64,000 bases of DNA. Origin: Lantana camara. Its lineage: Eukaryota > Streptophyta > Magnoliopsida > Lamiales > Verbenaceae. The notes under the pieces were generated by a model. That model made no database searches, was not told where the DNA came from, and worked only from the letters and a program-made list of their open reading frames with translations. Shown here in pieces: positions 23,600 to 35,045 of this stretch (position 1 is its first letter; each line of letters begins with the position of its first letter). The stretch spans positions 11,520,501-11,584,500 of the forward strand of contig CM074858.1 in the NCBI GenBank assembly GCA_037501455.1, read 5' to 3'. Both the position numbers and the translations under genes were made by a program.

Positions 23600-24329
23600 T
23601 GATAAGGCTAACATACGCTCGAGCCACGTAGCCCAATATCCACCTCGTAACGTGGTCCTTCAAGAACGTCCTGAACCATCCCTCACGTTGGGGCATTCCC
23701 CTCAAGGAAATGACCGCCTCTAACTTCTTAAGGGACCTTGATCCTCCCCGAGCGAAGGAACTGGGCTACAAATACGAGCGTCACTCCACCCTCGGAAATG
23801 CTCCCAAATTGACGCTCGGTGAGATCCCCTGACTTTACAGGGAGTAAGGCCCCTCTTCATAACCATGCTTTTGGCCCAAGCGTCCCCTCGGACCAAGCGA
23901 GTCTATAAAGTTCTTATCCAAGCCCGAGCGTGCCTAGCCCTCGGTAACAACCTCAAAAGACTCTCTAACATATAGTAAATGAACGCGCACCTGCCACTGT
24001 TGCCGCCACCAACCTTTTCACAAGTTTTTGCAGGAGGTCTCTTTTAGAGACTCCTCATTGCGCCACGTGTCTAGGGCAACATCAACGTAGGACCACATGA
24101 CGACAATTACCAAAAGGGTCTTGACCCTCAACTATAAATACCCAGAGGAAGATCATACTCTGTAAGCAAACTTCCATTACTTGAGCTCTGTTTTCATACT
24201 TCATCTTCTTCATCTTTGTTTGACTTGAGCGTCGGAGAGTCAAACTGGGTATCACCCCCAGTTCCCCCAGTTTGGCCTTCTGACCCTTGGTGTTTGTTCC
24301 TAGCAGGTAGAACCCCCTCATCTTCGGCG
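23600..24329 (+). mobile_element. Tat 5' LTR, left part (continues at 34909-34992)
   Basis: It matches 56460-57187 of the 3' LTR with scattered substitutions. TATAAATA at 24133-24140 (CAACTATAAATACCCAGAGG) is the likely LTR promoter. The LTR breaks at CTTCGGCG|TGTTGG, where the nested solo LTR begins, and resumes at 34909 with ACCTCTG after the duplicated CGGCG (34904-34908). Without the insertion it would be about 0.82 kb, like the 3' LTR. Confidence 0.9.
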
Positions 24330-25459
24330 TGTTGGAAAACACGAAAGAATTGAGCAGCGGAAGTTTAAAATTTTCCAAAAGTTTAATCGTTGTCTTGAAA
24401 TTTTCGTATCGTATCGTAGGGTGTTTTAGAAACTTACAAAGGTAGAAGCTTTCTAGTGATGTCGTTACCACCTACCGAACACCCTTTAAGCGAGATCCCT
24501 CGAACGACCTTCGAATTAGACTCCAAATTAGAAGCCCTCTAAAGCGTATCTACACCAGTCCTAGAACACGATCAAGCGAGTGAGAATGCTAGTTCTATGG
24601 CTTTTGTTAGGCTAGGATATTTTACTTTGAAAACTTTTCTTTTGGATTTTCTAAAAAATTAACACTTCTTAAGTGTTGGTGTAAAGAATAAGAGAAGCAC
24701 CTCCACTAGTATAAATAATAGTGGTGTTCGAACCTACTAGGGCTTCTCTAAGCCTAGTGGACTTTGTTTTCTTACTCACTAATTAACTGATTAATTATTA
24801 ATTTAATTGGAATAATAAGTCATCAACTTATTCTCCAAGTCTTTGCAAGAACAACTTTCTCTCTCCTACAATAGGAAGTTGGACTTTTTAACTTTCCTAA
24901 AGTTAAAAGTCAAGATTCAATAAATAATTTAATTCCTAATTAATTATTTGTTGGGTTAAGTTTATTTGAGAATAGTCTTAACAATTAATTCAAAATTAAT
25001 TAAAAGACCAAAATTAATTAATTATAATTTAATTAATTAATTCTAGAAAAGAATTCACGTGTAATATAATTACAAATTTGGAGTCACGTGCATGTCACGT
25101 GTGTATGACACGTGGCAGCCACGCAGGCTACTAACACGTGGCAGTCACGTGTCTTTGACGCGTGGCAATGCCCACGTGTTCCAATCCCATTTTCGATCAA
25201 CAATTTGATCCTTCGTTAATCGTATTAACATCCTACCATAACCCTCGTATTCTGGTATTTGTGTATGAGCCTTTAAGTTCATTATTCGATTAGTAGTGAC
25301 AGTAATTAATTAATCACTTCACATTTTACACTACCGTAATCTAGCAATGTGTGTGTGACCCCTAGCCCAATAACGAAATGAATCGAAGAACCTTTCAGTC
25401 AATGATAATTAGTGAAATACGATCCTCTTACAACTCCATCTCTCAATCAAGAACTAAGG

Positions 25460-28400
25460 TGCTGTGACGAAGGCCTAGCCATCCTGAAAGCAGAACAGCA
25501 ACAGCAGAAACCAAAGAGCTGTAGGCAAGAAGTGCCTCCGTGCCTTCCACCACAGGTGATACAGGTGATACCGTGCCAACCCTGCATGATGATACATAGT
25601 TTGGGCACCAGCTTTCCACCGGCAGAAAGAAGTACAGAAAATAAGGTTGCAATCCGACCTTATGTCCAGACTACCACAGTCAACCCTGATGGAGGAACAA
25701 CTTCCTCTCTGTCTCAAGGAGAAGAAGTCTTGAACTGGCAAACCACAAATGCCAGAGCTCAGAATAAAGCCTTAATCCAACTTGACTCTAAGGTTGATAA
25801 GGTTTTATCTCATGTTCAGGATACCAACCAGAAAGTAAATATGATCTCTCGAGAGCTTGATCAGATGTACCACAGAGTAGTTGCCAGAATTGAGCTTCTT
25901 GACAAAGAACTCAGGCAGCTTATCTCCTTAAGAAGGATAGGTCCAGAATTCGACCAAAAAGAGAGAGAAATCAGACAACTAAAAAAGGATCTTGCTTACA
26001 TGGAGCAAGACAGGAAGAGAAGTTCTGCTTCTACACTTCCCTTTCTTCTTACACCCATTACACCTTCTCTCTACGACTCACCATCCTATCCTGATCCATC
26101 AAGCCAATTTTTCATGGTATCTGATATTCCTTTTGAGCCACCTCCTCCAAGGCCAACAAAAGCCTCTCCTTCTTCAAAGGAGAAAAATAAAGAAAAAGTT
26201 GGGGAACATTCTTCTACATTGATGATTAGAAACCCTTCTAATCTTAATATCCAATATGAGCCTACAAGAAATGAAGATACTTCTTCGAATGATTCTAGTT
26301 CACAACACTCTGAATCAGAAGCTTCTTCAGAAAGATCCAGTTCCCAACACAATGATTCTGAAATCTCTTCAGAACAATCTTTTTCCCAGTCCAGTGAAGA
26401 TAACGTTGCAGACATCTCTCAGATGCTAATGGCTGATGATCCAAACTTTGGATTCCATCAAGATCAGCCTCCACAAGAATATGATGAACCATTAATGGAA
26501 GAACCTCCAGAGTTCCAGAACACAGATTCTGGACCATCTAAGCCAACCAATGGCCAATGGTTCACATTTGATGATGTTCCAGTGGGAAAAAGGAAAGAAA
26601 GGTTACAAACCTTTGCAGCATGGATCGATCTCCAAAGAACCAAAGAACCTCATCTCCCTACTGTCTTAAGGGAGTTTGTTTCACGATTCACAGGAACATT
26701 ACGTGAATGGTTCCAATCACTGGGAGAATACAGACAGATCCAGTATACACAAGCAACCGCTCCCATGGCATTGTTAGCACTTCACCTTGAGTTCATAGGT
26801 GACCATACTCTCTATCAGAAGATGATCCAGCAAAGCTACTTCGCCATGAAGTGTTGTTCTCTGAACAAGCCAGATTTGGATTTCCATTTCAAAAGAATGT
26901 CAGAACTCTATTATGCCCTTAATGGGTATAATGATCCAAATCTAAAGCACGTGTACATAGCATCTCTTCCTCAAGAGATCCAGCCTGAGCTACACAGAGC
27001 TATTGCCGCCTCGAGAAGAGAAATTCCACAGCTTTCTCTTGGAGAAATCCACCAGATTGCTATTTCCACAATCGACAAACTCTGTGAGCAACAAACAATG
27101 TTCAAGTCCTTAATGAAGAACAAATCAGTCCTGAAGAAAGCTTGCACTAAATCTCATCTTGAGATTAAATGCAAATCCAAAGAAGAATGCAATTGTTCTC
27201 ATCCTAAGATCCAAAAGAAAGGACTTGCTGAGAGAAAGGTCAAAAAGAGAAAACGTCTCAGATACTTCAGACGTAAACCTTTCAGAAACAGGCGGACTGA
27301 TCGATGCTTTGTTTGCAAAAAGAAAGGACATTATGCAAAGAATTGTCCTCAGAACAGAGAGAAATCAGCCAGAATGGTTTCTCATGTCCAACAAAGCACA
27401 GAAGCAAATCTCAACGATGCAGAGGTTGAATCCTTGTTCTCAGAACAAGATGAGCAAACAGAAGAAACCATCTTTGCAGTCCAAGATGATGGTTCCACCT
27501 CCTCTGATTCTGACAATGATAAAGTTCTACCGATCCTCCAGTCAGAATGCATCACTCAAGAGATTATCCCTTCTCCACATATCCAGATCCATATACTTCC
27601 CTCGAAGTATGACAGACCAATCAGAGCAATTGGATTTATGGATACAGGAGCCATGAAGTCCATGATGAATCCAGACATCCTACCAAAGGAAGCATGGACA
27701 ACTCACTACGAGTACTTCCAAGCAGCAGATGGCCAGCAGTTCAAAACATCTCTGATCACAAAGTATCCTATCGGGATACAATTCTTCCCAGAATGTATTA
27801 TCTGGATGAAGGTCATTGGAAGCAAGCTGCATGGAAAAGATCTTCTTATTGGGTTTGATCTTTATCACAGAGCTCAAAAGCTCACTATTCTCCCCAATGG
27901 AATTAAGTATAAGAGGTACTTCTTACCTTATACTACAACTCAGAAGATCTATGCTCTCACAGAAGCATCCAAGGAATTCTATGATCTTGCCTCAAGACTC
28001 AAAGGATGCTGTGCTGAGTCTCACTCGGAATTCTCTCATCCACATCCCTTGTGGAAGAATTCTGAATTCTTTATTCAGCTTCCCTTCAAGAAGAATGAAG
28101 ACGTCAATCCAACGAAAGCTACACATCCAGGAATGACTCCGGATGATGAGAAGCTTGCAAAAGCTGAATGTGCTCAACTGAAGAAACTCGGATTAATTGA
28201 ATCCACTACATCCAATTGGGCGTGCCAGGCATTCTATGTCAATAAACGGGCTGAACAAGTCAGAGGTAAAAAGAGGCTTGTAATTGATTATAAGCCACTA
28301 AATCATTTCCTTGCAGATGATAATTTTCCAATACCTCAAGCCCAAATGCTTTTCTCACATTTGGCCCAAGCCCAAATCTTCTCTAAGTTTGATCTCAAAG

Positions 28401-30034
28401 CAGGATTTTGGCAACTCGGTATTGATCCAAAAGATAGGTATAAAACAGCATTTTGTATACCTAATGCCCAATACCAATGGACTGTCATGCCTTTTGGTCT
28501 CAAAACCGCTCCATCACTATTCCAAAAAGCCATGACCCAAATCTTTGAGCCCATCCTGTATAGTGCCTTAGTCTACATTGACGATATCCTCCTCTTCTCT
28601 GAAAATGAGAAAACTCACAGGGCACTCCTCTCTCAGTTCCATGAAATTGTTCAAGAATATGGCATCATGCTATCAGAGAAAAAGAGTCTCATTGGACAAT
28701 CTTCCATCATGTTTCTTGGAATGGAGTTTTCAGAAGGAAAATACAAACCAGGTCCCCACATTGCACAGGAACTTCTCAGTTTCCCAGATGATAATCTGAC
28801 TACAAAAGAAATTCAACAATTTCTTGGAATAGTCAATTATATCAAGGACTTCCTTCCACAATGCTCCAAATACACGAGTCAGCTTTCCAAGATGCTCAGA
28901 AAGAAAGCCCCCCCTTGGGGTAAAGAACAGACGGCAGCTGTCAAGCAATTGAAACAAGTCTGCCAGACCTCTCCACCTGTGAAGATTCCTGATAAAGCTG
29001 ATAACTTTTTTCAGATTTGTGTGCCTATAAAATGCAGGTTCCCTGAAAACCATTTCAGCAAATCTCATAGTCCAAAAATCAACAAGAAAATAAAAATGGA
29101 ATCCTTCTCTACAGTTTCCTCTAAAAAGCTCAAGGCTATCACCTCCTTAACTGTTCATCTCCTTCAACAGCAAATTGATCTCATGAGCCATGACCTTGAC
29201 CTCTCACATCTGAAGATCAAGCTTCTTCAAAGGAAAATTCAGAAGCTGGAAGAAGAGAGAAGAATAATTCTTCTTGGTTACCGTTTGGAAAAACTATTTC
29301 TCTTCCATGAGAAAAAGAATTTCCTTACAGGTCTCCCTCCTGAGATCCAGCAGAAAATTCTCAGTATTTCTGATCAAAGATTCTATGATAATATCATGGA
29401 ATTACAGGAATACATCTTCCACAAAAAGAGAGTCGAAACACTCAACCAAATCATGGATGATATCCATACTCCCACAGGGTTTAAGTGTTTCCAACCACAA
29501 CATGAACCATTAAGGGTTATCATTGACCTCCATATGGTTCACGACTTAGATTTCATTGCAGATCTCTACCACAATGGGTTAGTCAAGGGAATCTCCCTTC
29601 CGTTCTACCAGAATAAAGTAGTCTTCCCAATACCCGAGTTCTTTGGTCCGACTACTATTGCAGCAATCCAATCCTTCCGAAGAGGATTGCCTGTATTCAT
29701 CTCAGTCCTTAGCAACTTCCCTCAGCAGCAGAATGGGATATACCAACCATGTCAGAAACACTTGCTCTTGAGTCATAAGAAACCAGTGTATTTCGAGTTT
29801 GAAAGTTCCAACATAAATCCCTTCTCTTTTGGGATTGATAATATCCAGAAATGCACATCTATCAGAGAACAAACCCCTGAACATCTTGCTTTGTTCGACA
29901 AAACTCAGACTACTTATATTTGGGTTGAGCACTGCCAAGATATGTATATGAGAAGCATCCATCATATCTTTGCTAATGAAATCGGGGATCCAAGAGCCAG
30001 TTATCCTCCTGATGAAGAATGGAATTCACTCTAA
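25460..30034 (+). pseudogene. Pararetroviral polyprotein: coat/zinc finger-protease-RT fused to a downstream ORF
   Basis: The frame is open from 25412 (a GTG codon in the flanking LTR) to TAA at 30032-30034; residue numbers below count from 25412. The first in-frame ATG is residue 59 (25586), and residues 1-16 are LTR-derived, so the 5' end of the viral gene is missing. A coiled-coil-prone segment lies at about 125-200, Ser/Glu-rich linkers at 270-345, and a basic stretch at 585-630. The CCHC knuckle is C632-C635-H640-C645 (the coat-protein type). The protease motif is DTGA at 744-747. The RT spans about 915-1165, with YIDD at 1055-1058 and LVIDYKPLN and MPFGLKTAPS motifs. At about 1202 similarity stops exactly where RNase H should begin. 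From M1229 a separate, Lys/Glu-rich coiled-coil protein of 312 residues follows in frame. Missing RNase H and missing N-terminus make it replication-defective. Confidence 0.88.
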
Positions 30035-30942
30035 TAAGAGTATTGAGGAAGCTTGCTGCATACTTTGAAAATGACTAAAGAAGAAAATGACATAAAGAGA
30101 ATCTTATCTCTTTATTATCTTTAAGTCATCTTTCAGCCATTAAAGTCTTTGTAGGTCCTACCATGAAGACTTTTGTATCTTTACTTTATGCTGTGTCGGC
30201 CATTGTTTAGGCCTGCTTTATTGAGTAATGTAAAGTGATTGCTGAGTCAGGGCCAGTTGTCTTTTAGCCCTTGCTTTTTGTTAAGTGGTCTGCGCACCAC
30301 TTTCCTCTGTCGGCCAGTATGTTTTGGCCTTTAGTGTGCATTATTGCACTTAGTGGAGGAAAAGAATCTCAATTATATGAGGCGATGGGGCCCAGAAGTG
30401 TACCCGCCATATAATTTGGGGTTTAATTCCGCGTCTGAAATCCGGAAGTTTGCCTATAAAAGGGAGGCTTCGGTTTTCATTCTACTCAGACTTAGACAAG
30501 GTTTAATATCGAGTCTGAGAAAGAGTTTGGAAATAAAATTCAAAGTTTTCTTATCTTTTGATGTCTTCCTTTCTAGCTTAAAGCCTTCTTTCTAGTTTTT
30601 CCATACCCTCAAAGGGTCTACTATGATATACTCCTAATTATCTTAAGAGTATGCTCTGTACTTGCCTCTTATGAGGATCCTGTACATCAGAAATTGGATA
30701 ATTTCCATGGAATGGTCTATTGCTACGGTCCCTAGTATCTCTGTAAGTGAGTATCTTGAGTAACTTGTTGAATCTGTAATGGGGAATATTTGGAGTAACT
30801 AGTAAGTCCCGCCGAGGCAAGGAGGCCGTTAGGGCAGTTGTGTTACGAGAGATATATTCCCAGAGAAAGATTCATAAAGTGAAATTGAGATTAGTTCTCT
30901 ACACTATACGATACATGAGATACTGGGGCTCCCGGCGTGCTA
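30035..30942 (+). promoter_or_regulatory. Pararetroviral intergenic region with pregenomic-RNA promoter and polyadenylation signal
   Basis: Non-coding region between the polyprotein frame and the primer-binding site. TGCCTATAAAAGGGAGG gives a strong TATA box (30455-30460). AATAAA follows at 30532-30537, about 45 bp beyond the expected transcription start, which is the arrangement that makes terminally redundant pregenomic RNA in caulimovirids (read-through on first pass, polyadenylation on the second). About 480 nt of leader separate TATA box and primer-binding site, comparable with known pararetroviral leaders. The 83-residue open frame at 30344 is not considered coding. Confidence 0.7.
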
Positions 30943-30956
30943 TGGTATCAGAGCCA
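30943..30956 (+). other. tRNA-Met primer-binding site (viral genome origin)
   Basis: TGGTATCAGAGCCA is complementary to the 3' end of plant initiator tRNA-Met, the primer for pararetroviral minus-strand DNA synthesis and the customary position 1 of such genomes. Its place between the promoter region and the movement ORF agrees with that role. The same motif primes many Copia elements, but no LTR borders it here. Confidence 0.85.
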
Positions 30957-31051
30957 TGTAAAAATCTTTTCGAAAAACGGGGCATCATGTGAGTATATCG
31001 TAATAGATTCCTGTGAGTTGGTAGAAGAAGAGCTAGGAAACCCATCAAGCT

Positions 31052-32191
31052 ATGGATACATCACCTGATCAGTTGATTTCAGTTTCCTCTTCTCTTTCCC
31101 TTCCTCGTCACTCAACCAGTAGAATAGAAAACCTTGTAGAATATTCCACCATCCCTGAAAATGCTATTGTAGAACAAACTGTTCCACCCTTAGTCAGTCC
31201 TTATAACATCTACAGAAAAAGAGGTTCTCTTAGAGGAATCAGATCCTTGATCTCCTCCAACCGTCCCTCACAAACAAAAGAGTTTGTCCAGTCTTCCAAA
31301 TTGGATAAGTGTGATCTACAATATTCCAAGCGAGAGCAGTACGTTACTCTCTCCATCCCCTCAGAGTTCATATCTTCCTGGAAACAGGAAGGATACACAC
31401 ACCTCCACTTCGGAGCCGTTCGTCTTGTTCTCTCTTACCAAGGGAGAAAAGGTCTTCCAGTAACAGCCAGACTGGCCTTACTGGATACCAGATACCTGAA
31501 GTATGAGGATGCAGTTATCGGGACAGTGGTAACCACTCTCAACAGCGGAAGTGCAGTCTTGACTTACTTCCCCAATTTCGCCATGTCCTTGGGAGATGCC
31601 AATCTACCCAACGCCTTGAAAGTTCAAGTCCAGATCACTGGAGCAGAGCAAGTAGCTACAGCAGTAACAGCTACTCTACATCACCAGCTTGTCTACAGGT
31701 TGCAAAACCATGGTCTAGATTTACAAGGATCTGGATCCCCAGACGCTCTAATGATTCTAGCAAACTCTGGATCCGATACTCCAACTATCGTCCAGGTTCC
31801 TAGACAAATTCCCAGAAAGGAGCTGGAAAGGCTAATGCCCACAGAGTGGATCACAAACTATGAGTCACTCCAACAGACTCATGAGCCTGTCAGATCTACA
31901 ACCTACGAATTCCAGACACTGTCAGATGGTAGAACCAAAACCATCTTCAAGAAACCTCAAGAAGATACTCCATCTTCTTCAAATCCAATCTTTACACAGC
32001 TGATGATTCAGCCAGTGATACCGACAAGCAGAGAAACGTACCCAATCCTAGGGTACCTTCCAGTAAACTCCTTCTTCCCCGATGGAAAGGAGTCTTACAC
32101 AGACAAAGTTGATGGCCACTTCGTATGGGATGTTGACCCATCTATGTGTGACCCTGAATGTTCTTGCGATGAAGAATCCGACTCCATTTAA
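31052..32191 (+). pseudogene. Pararetroviral movement protein ORF (30K superfamily), 3'-truncated
   Basis: An ATG at 31052, 96 nt after the primer-binding site, opens 379 codons. The central part (about residues 105-235) has the pattern of caulimovirid movement proteins: alternating beta-strand-like hydrophobic segments, LALLDTRYLKYEDAVIG with the conserved Asp, then a Gly-rich turn and LTYFPNFAMSLGD. Such proteins line plasmodesmata and let virus particles move between cells. The N-terminus is Ser/Pro-rich and the tail acidic (ECSCDEESDS). The TAA (32189-32191) lies at the virus/LTR junction, so the natural C-terminus is unknown and probably lost. There are no internal stops or frameshifts, unlike the surrounding retrotransposons. 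Confidence 0.8.
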
Positions 32192-32561
32192 TGAACTACG
32201 AACAACTTAATCAGTAAGAGATCATTCTTATTCTTAACAAGTGTAGGTCCTTTATCGATTCTACTAATTCTATATATGCCACTTGTGTAATCCCAACATA
32301 GGCCATGGTTCAGGTGTCTATATGGCGACACCCTTTTGAGCCTATATCAAATATCACAGAGTTAGCTCATATGAGACATTACAGAATCTCAAGTCTAAGG
32401 ATTAATGAATCACGTCATTGACCTGTGAGATATTTCCTAATCTGGACGTTTCTAGGAGACTTCCTTTCCCATTTAGGAATGTTCTCACGCGTGATATCTC
32501 AGTGATGAAGTTCTTTTAACATTCACCCTTATGTATTATGAACACATCAACGTATGCACTT

Positions 32562-34531
32562 TGTTGGAAAACACGAAAGAGTGGAGTAGCGAAAGTTTAA
32601 ATTTTCCAAAAGTTTAATCGTTGTTTTGCAATTTTCGTATCGTATCGTAGGGTGTTTTAGAAACTTACAAAGTTAGAAGCTTTCTAGTGATGTCGTTACC
32701 GCCTAACGAACACCCTTCAAGTGGAAAGTCCCTCGAATGGCCTTCGATTAGATCCCAAAGCAGCGATCCTCCAAAGTGTATCCACACCAGTCCTAGAACA
32801 CGATCAAGCGAGTGAGAATGCTAGTTCTATGACTTGTGTTAAGGCTAGGATTTTTCTTTGAAAACTTTTCTTTTATTTTTCTCAAAAACTTAACACTTCA
32901 TGAGTGTTGGTCTAGAAAATAAGAGAAGCCCCAACCCCTTTATTTATACTATATGGTTCGAACCCCTAGGGTTTCCAAGAACCAATGGGATTGTTTTCTT
33001 GCTCACTAATTAACTAATTTAATTATTAATTTAATTGGAATAATAAGTTCCTAACTTATTCTCCAAGTCTAGCAAGAGAAGATTTCTCTCTCCTACAATA
33101 GGAAGTTTGACTTTTCTACTTTCTTAAAGTCAAAAGTCAATATTCAATAAATAATTTAATTCCCAATTAATTATTTATTGGGTTAAGTTTATTTGAGATA
33201 GTCTTAACAATTAATTCAAAATTAATTAAACGACTAAAATTAATTAATTACAATTTAATTAATTAATTCTAGAAAAGAATTCGTGTGTGGAATAAACCAC
33301 ACGCACGAGGCCACGCGTAAAGCCACGTGTACGTGACACGTGGCAGCAGTCACGTTTTATGCCTCGTTTCGATCAACTATTTTGATCCTTCGTTAATCCA
33401 ATTAACATCCTACCGTAACCCTCGTGTTCTGGCATTTGTGTGTGACCCTTTAGGTTCATTATTCGATTAGCAGTGATAACAATTAATTAATTCCCTAATT
33501 AATTAATCACTTCACATATCACACTACCGTAATCTAGCAATGGGTGTGTGACCCCTAGCCTAATAACGAAATGAATCGAAGAACCTTTCAGTCAATGACA
33601 ATTAGTGAAATATGATCCCCCTACAACTCCATCTCTCAATCAAGAACTAAGGCATGAGAATATTCTCAGAACCTAAATATTCTTGATCTTTAAAGTTAAG
33701 TTCGTTTCATATCCATTTCGATCTCAATCCTAGAAAATCCCATTTTCTAGATGTCTTGATCTTTTATCCACCTTGGCCAAGGGTTTAATATCTAATGGAC
33801 TACGAACAACTTAATCAGTAAAAGATCATTCTTATTCTTAACAAGTGTAGGTCCTTTATCGATTCTACTAATTCTACATATGCCACTTGTGTAATCCCAA
33901 CATAGGCCGGTGGTTCAGGTGTCTATATGGCGACACCCTTTTGAGCCTATATCAAAGATTACAGAGTTAGCTCATATGAGACATTACAGAACCTCAAGTC
34001 TAAGGATTAATGAATCACGTCATTGACCTGTGAGATATTTCCTAATCTGGAAGTTTCCGGAAACTTCATTTCCCATTTAGGAATGTTCTCACGCGGGACA
34101 TCTCAGTGATGAAGTTCTTGTATCAATCACCTTATGTATTATGAACGCATCAACGTATGTACTTATCACTCCATGAAACTGAGTGATCCTTCAAAAGGAC
34201 ATAATCACATAAGCAAGTCTCAGCAGAGTCAAGGTCGAGACTCCCACTGTCTGTTGGACTTATTTACTTGGAAAAGTTTCTAATCCTCGCCTATGAAGTT
34301 AAGAACTTGTTTCATGTGTCGTTCCCATAACGATAAAGTTCTCAACGGCCTCATCGGATTAGGGGAGTTCAGTACATGCAAAACATAGTCAAACCCAAAC
34401 AGACATAAATAAGCACATAAATAAGTGATTGTCTATGAGCAAAATCATTTCGTTTATTATTCAAAGACTGTTTATGATATTACAAGGAAATAGTAAAGCC
34501 AAAAACTGCTTTAAGGGTACTATTCCTAACA
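32562..34531 (-). mobile_element. Second solo LTR of the same family, inserted in the first
   Basis: TGTTGGAAAACACGAAAG (32562) to TACTATTCCTAACA (34531), 1970 bp, with CACTT on both sides (32557-32561 and 34532-34536). Removing it rejoins the host LTR at GTATGCACTT|ATCATTCC, which matches the same point inside this copy (34156-34170). It carries the 140-bp segment (33653-33792) missing from the host copy at the virus insertion site, so it serves as the empty-site reference. No internal region is present. The 60-residue frame at 34480 is a shadow. Confidence 0.9.
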
Positions 34532-34999
34532 CACTTATCATTCCATGAAACTGAATGATCCTTCAAAAGGACATAATCACATAAGCAAGTCTCAACGGAG
34601 TCAAGGTCGACACTCCCACCGTCTGTCAGACTCATCAACTTGGAGAAGTTTCTAATCCTCACCTATGAAGTTAAGAACTTGTTTCATGTGTCGTTCCTAT
34701 AAGGGCGAAGTTCTTAACGGCCTCTTCGGATTAGGGGGGTTCAAAACATGCAAAACACAGTCAACCCAAACAGACATAAATAAGCACATAAAGAAATGAT
34801 TGCCTATGAACAAAATCATCTCGTTTATTATTCAAAGACTGTTTGTGATTTTACAAGAAAATAATAAAGCATAAAAGATGCTTTAAGGGCACTATTCCTA
34901 ACACGGCGACCTCTGCCTGAACTTATCATCCCTGTTTCCCCACATAAACAAATCATAAAGTGTTGGAGTTTGCCACCTTGGATTAGACCCCATTATTTT

Positions 35000-35020
35000 T
35001 GGCGCCGTCTGTGGGAAACC
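35000..35020 (+). other. Primer-binding site of the Tat element
   Basis: TGGCGCCGTCTGTGGGAAAC lies 7 bp after the 5' LTR end (CCCCA at 34992), the usual position and sequence for Tat/Athila-group elements. Confidence 0.85.
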
Positions 35021-35045
35021 AGCCTTTTTCTTCTTCTTTCTTTCC

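Larger units (their letters stand above)
25460..32188 (+). mobile_element. Endogenous pararetrovirus (Caulimoviridae-type) fragment
   Basis: A 6.7-kb block with no LTRs of its own. In order it carries: polyprotein with CCHC zinc finger, aspartic protease and reverse transcriptase; an unrecognised domain; an intergenic region with TATA box and polyadenylation signal; a tRNA-Met-type primer-binding site; a 30K-type movement protein ORF. This gene set defines plant pararetroviruses, and the order is circularly permuted relative to a genome numbered from the primer-binding site. No integrase is present. The left junction is at about 25459/25460 and the right at about 32188/32189, both in solo-LTR sequence. 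No target duplication is seen; about 140 bp of LTR was lost instead, which suggests end-joining. Genus not assigned. Confidence 0.9.
24330..34903 (-). mobile_element. Solo LTR of an unclassified LTR element, itself interrupted twice
   Basis: On the minus strand it runs TGTTAGGAATAGTGCCC (34903) to TTTCGTGTTTTCCAACA (24330), with TG...CA ends. CGGCG is duplicated on both sides (24325-24329 and 34904-34908). Its own sequence is 24330-25459, 32189-32561 and 34537-34903; 32557-32561 and 34532-34536 are the CACTT duplication made by the inner LTR. About 140 bp, present in the sister copy at 33653-33792, is missing where the virus fragment sits. No primer-binding site, polypurine tract or pol belongs to it, so it is a solo LTR of about 2 kb. 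Superfamily cannot be told from an LTR alone. Confidence 0.88.

Noticed and set aside
30943..30956. Possible initiator tRNA-Met gene
   Set aside because: Only the 14 nt complementary to the tRNA 3' end are present, with no cloverleaf; it is a primer-binding site.
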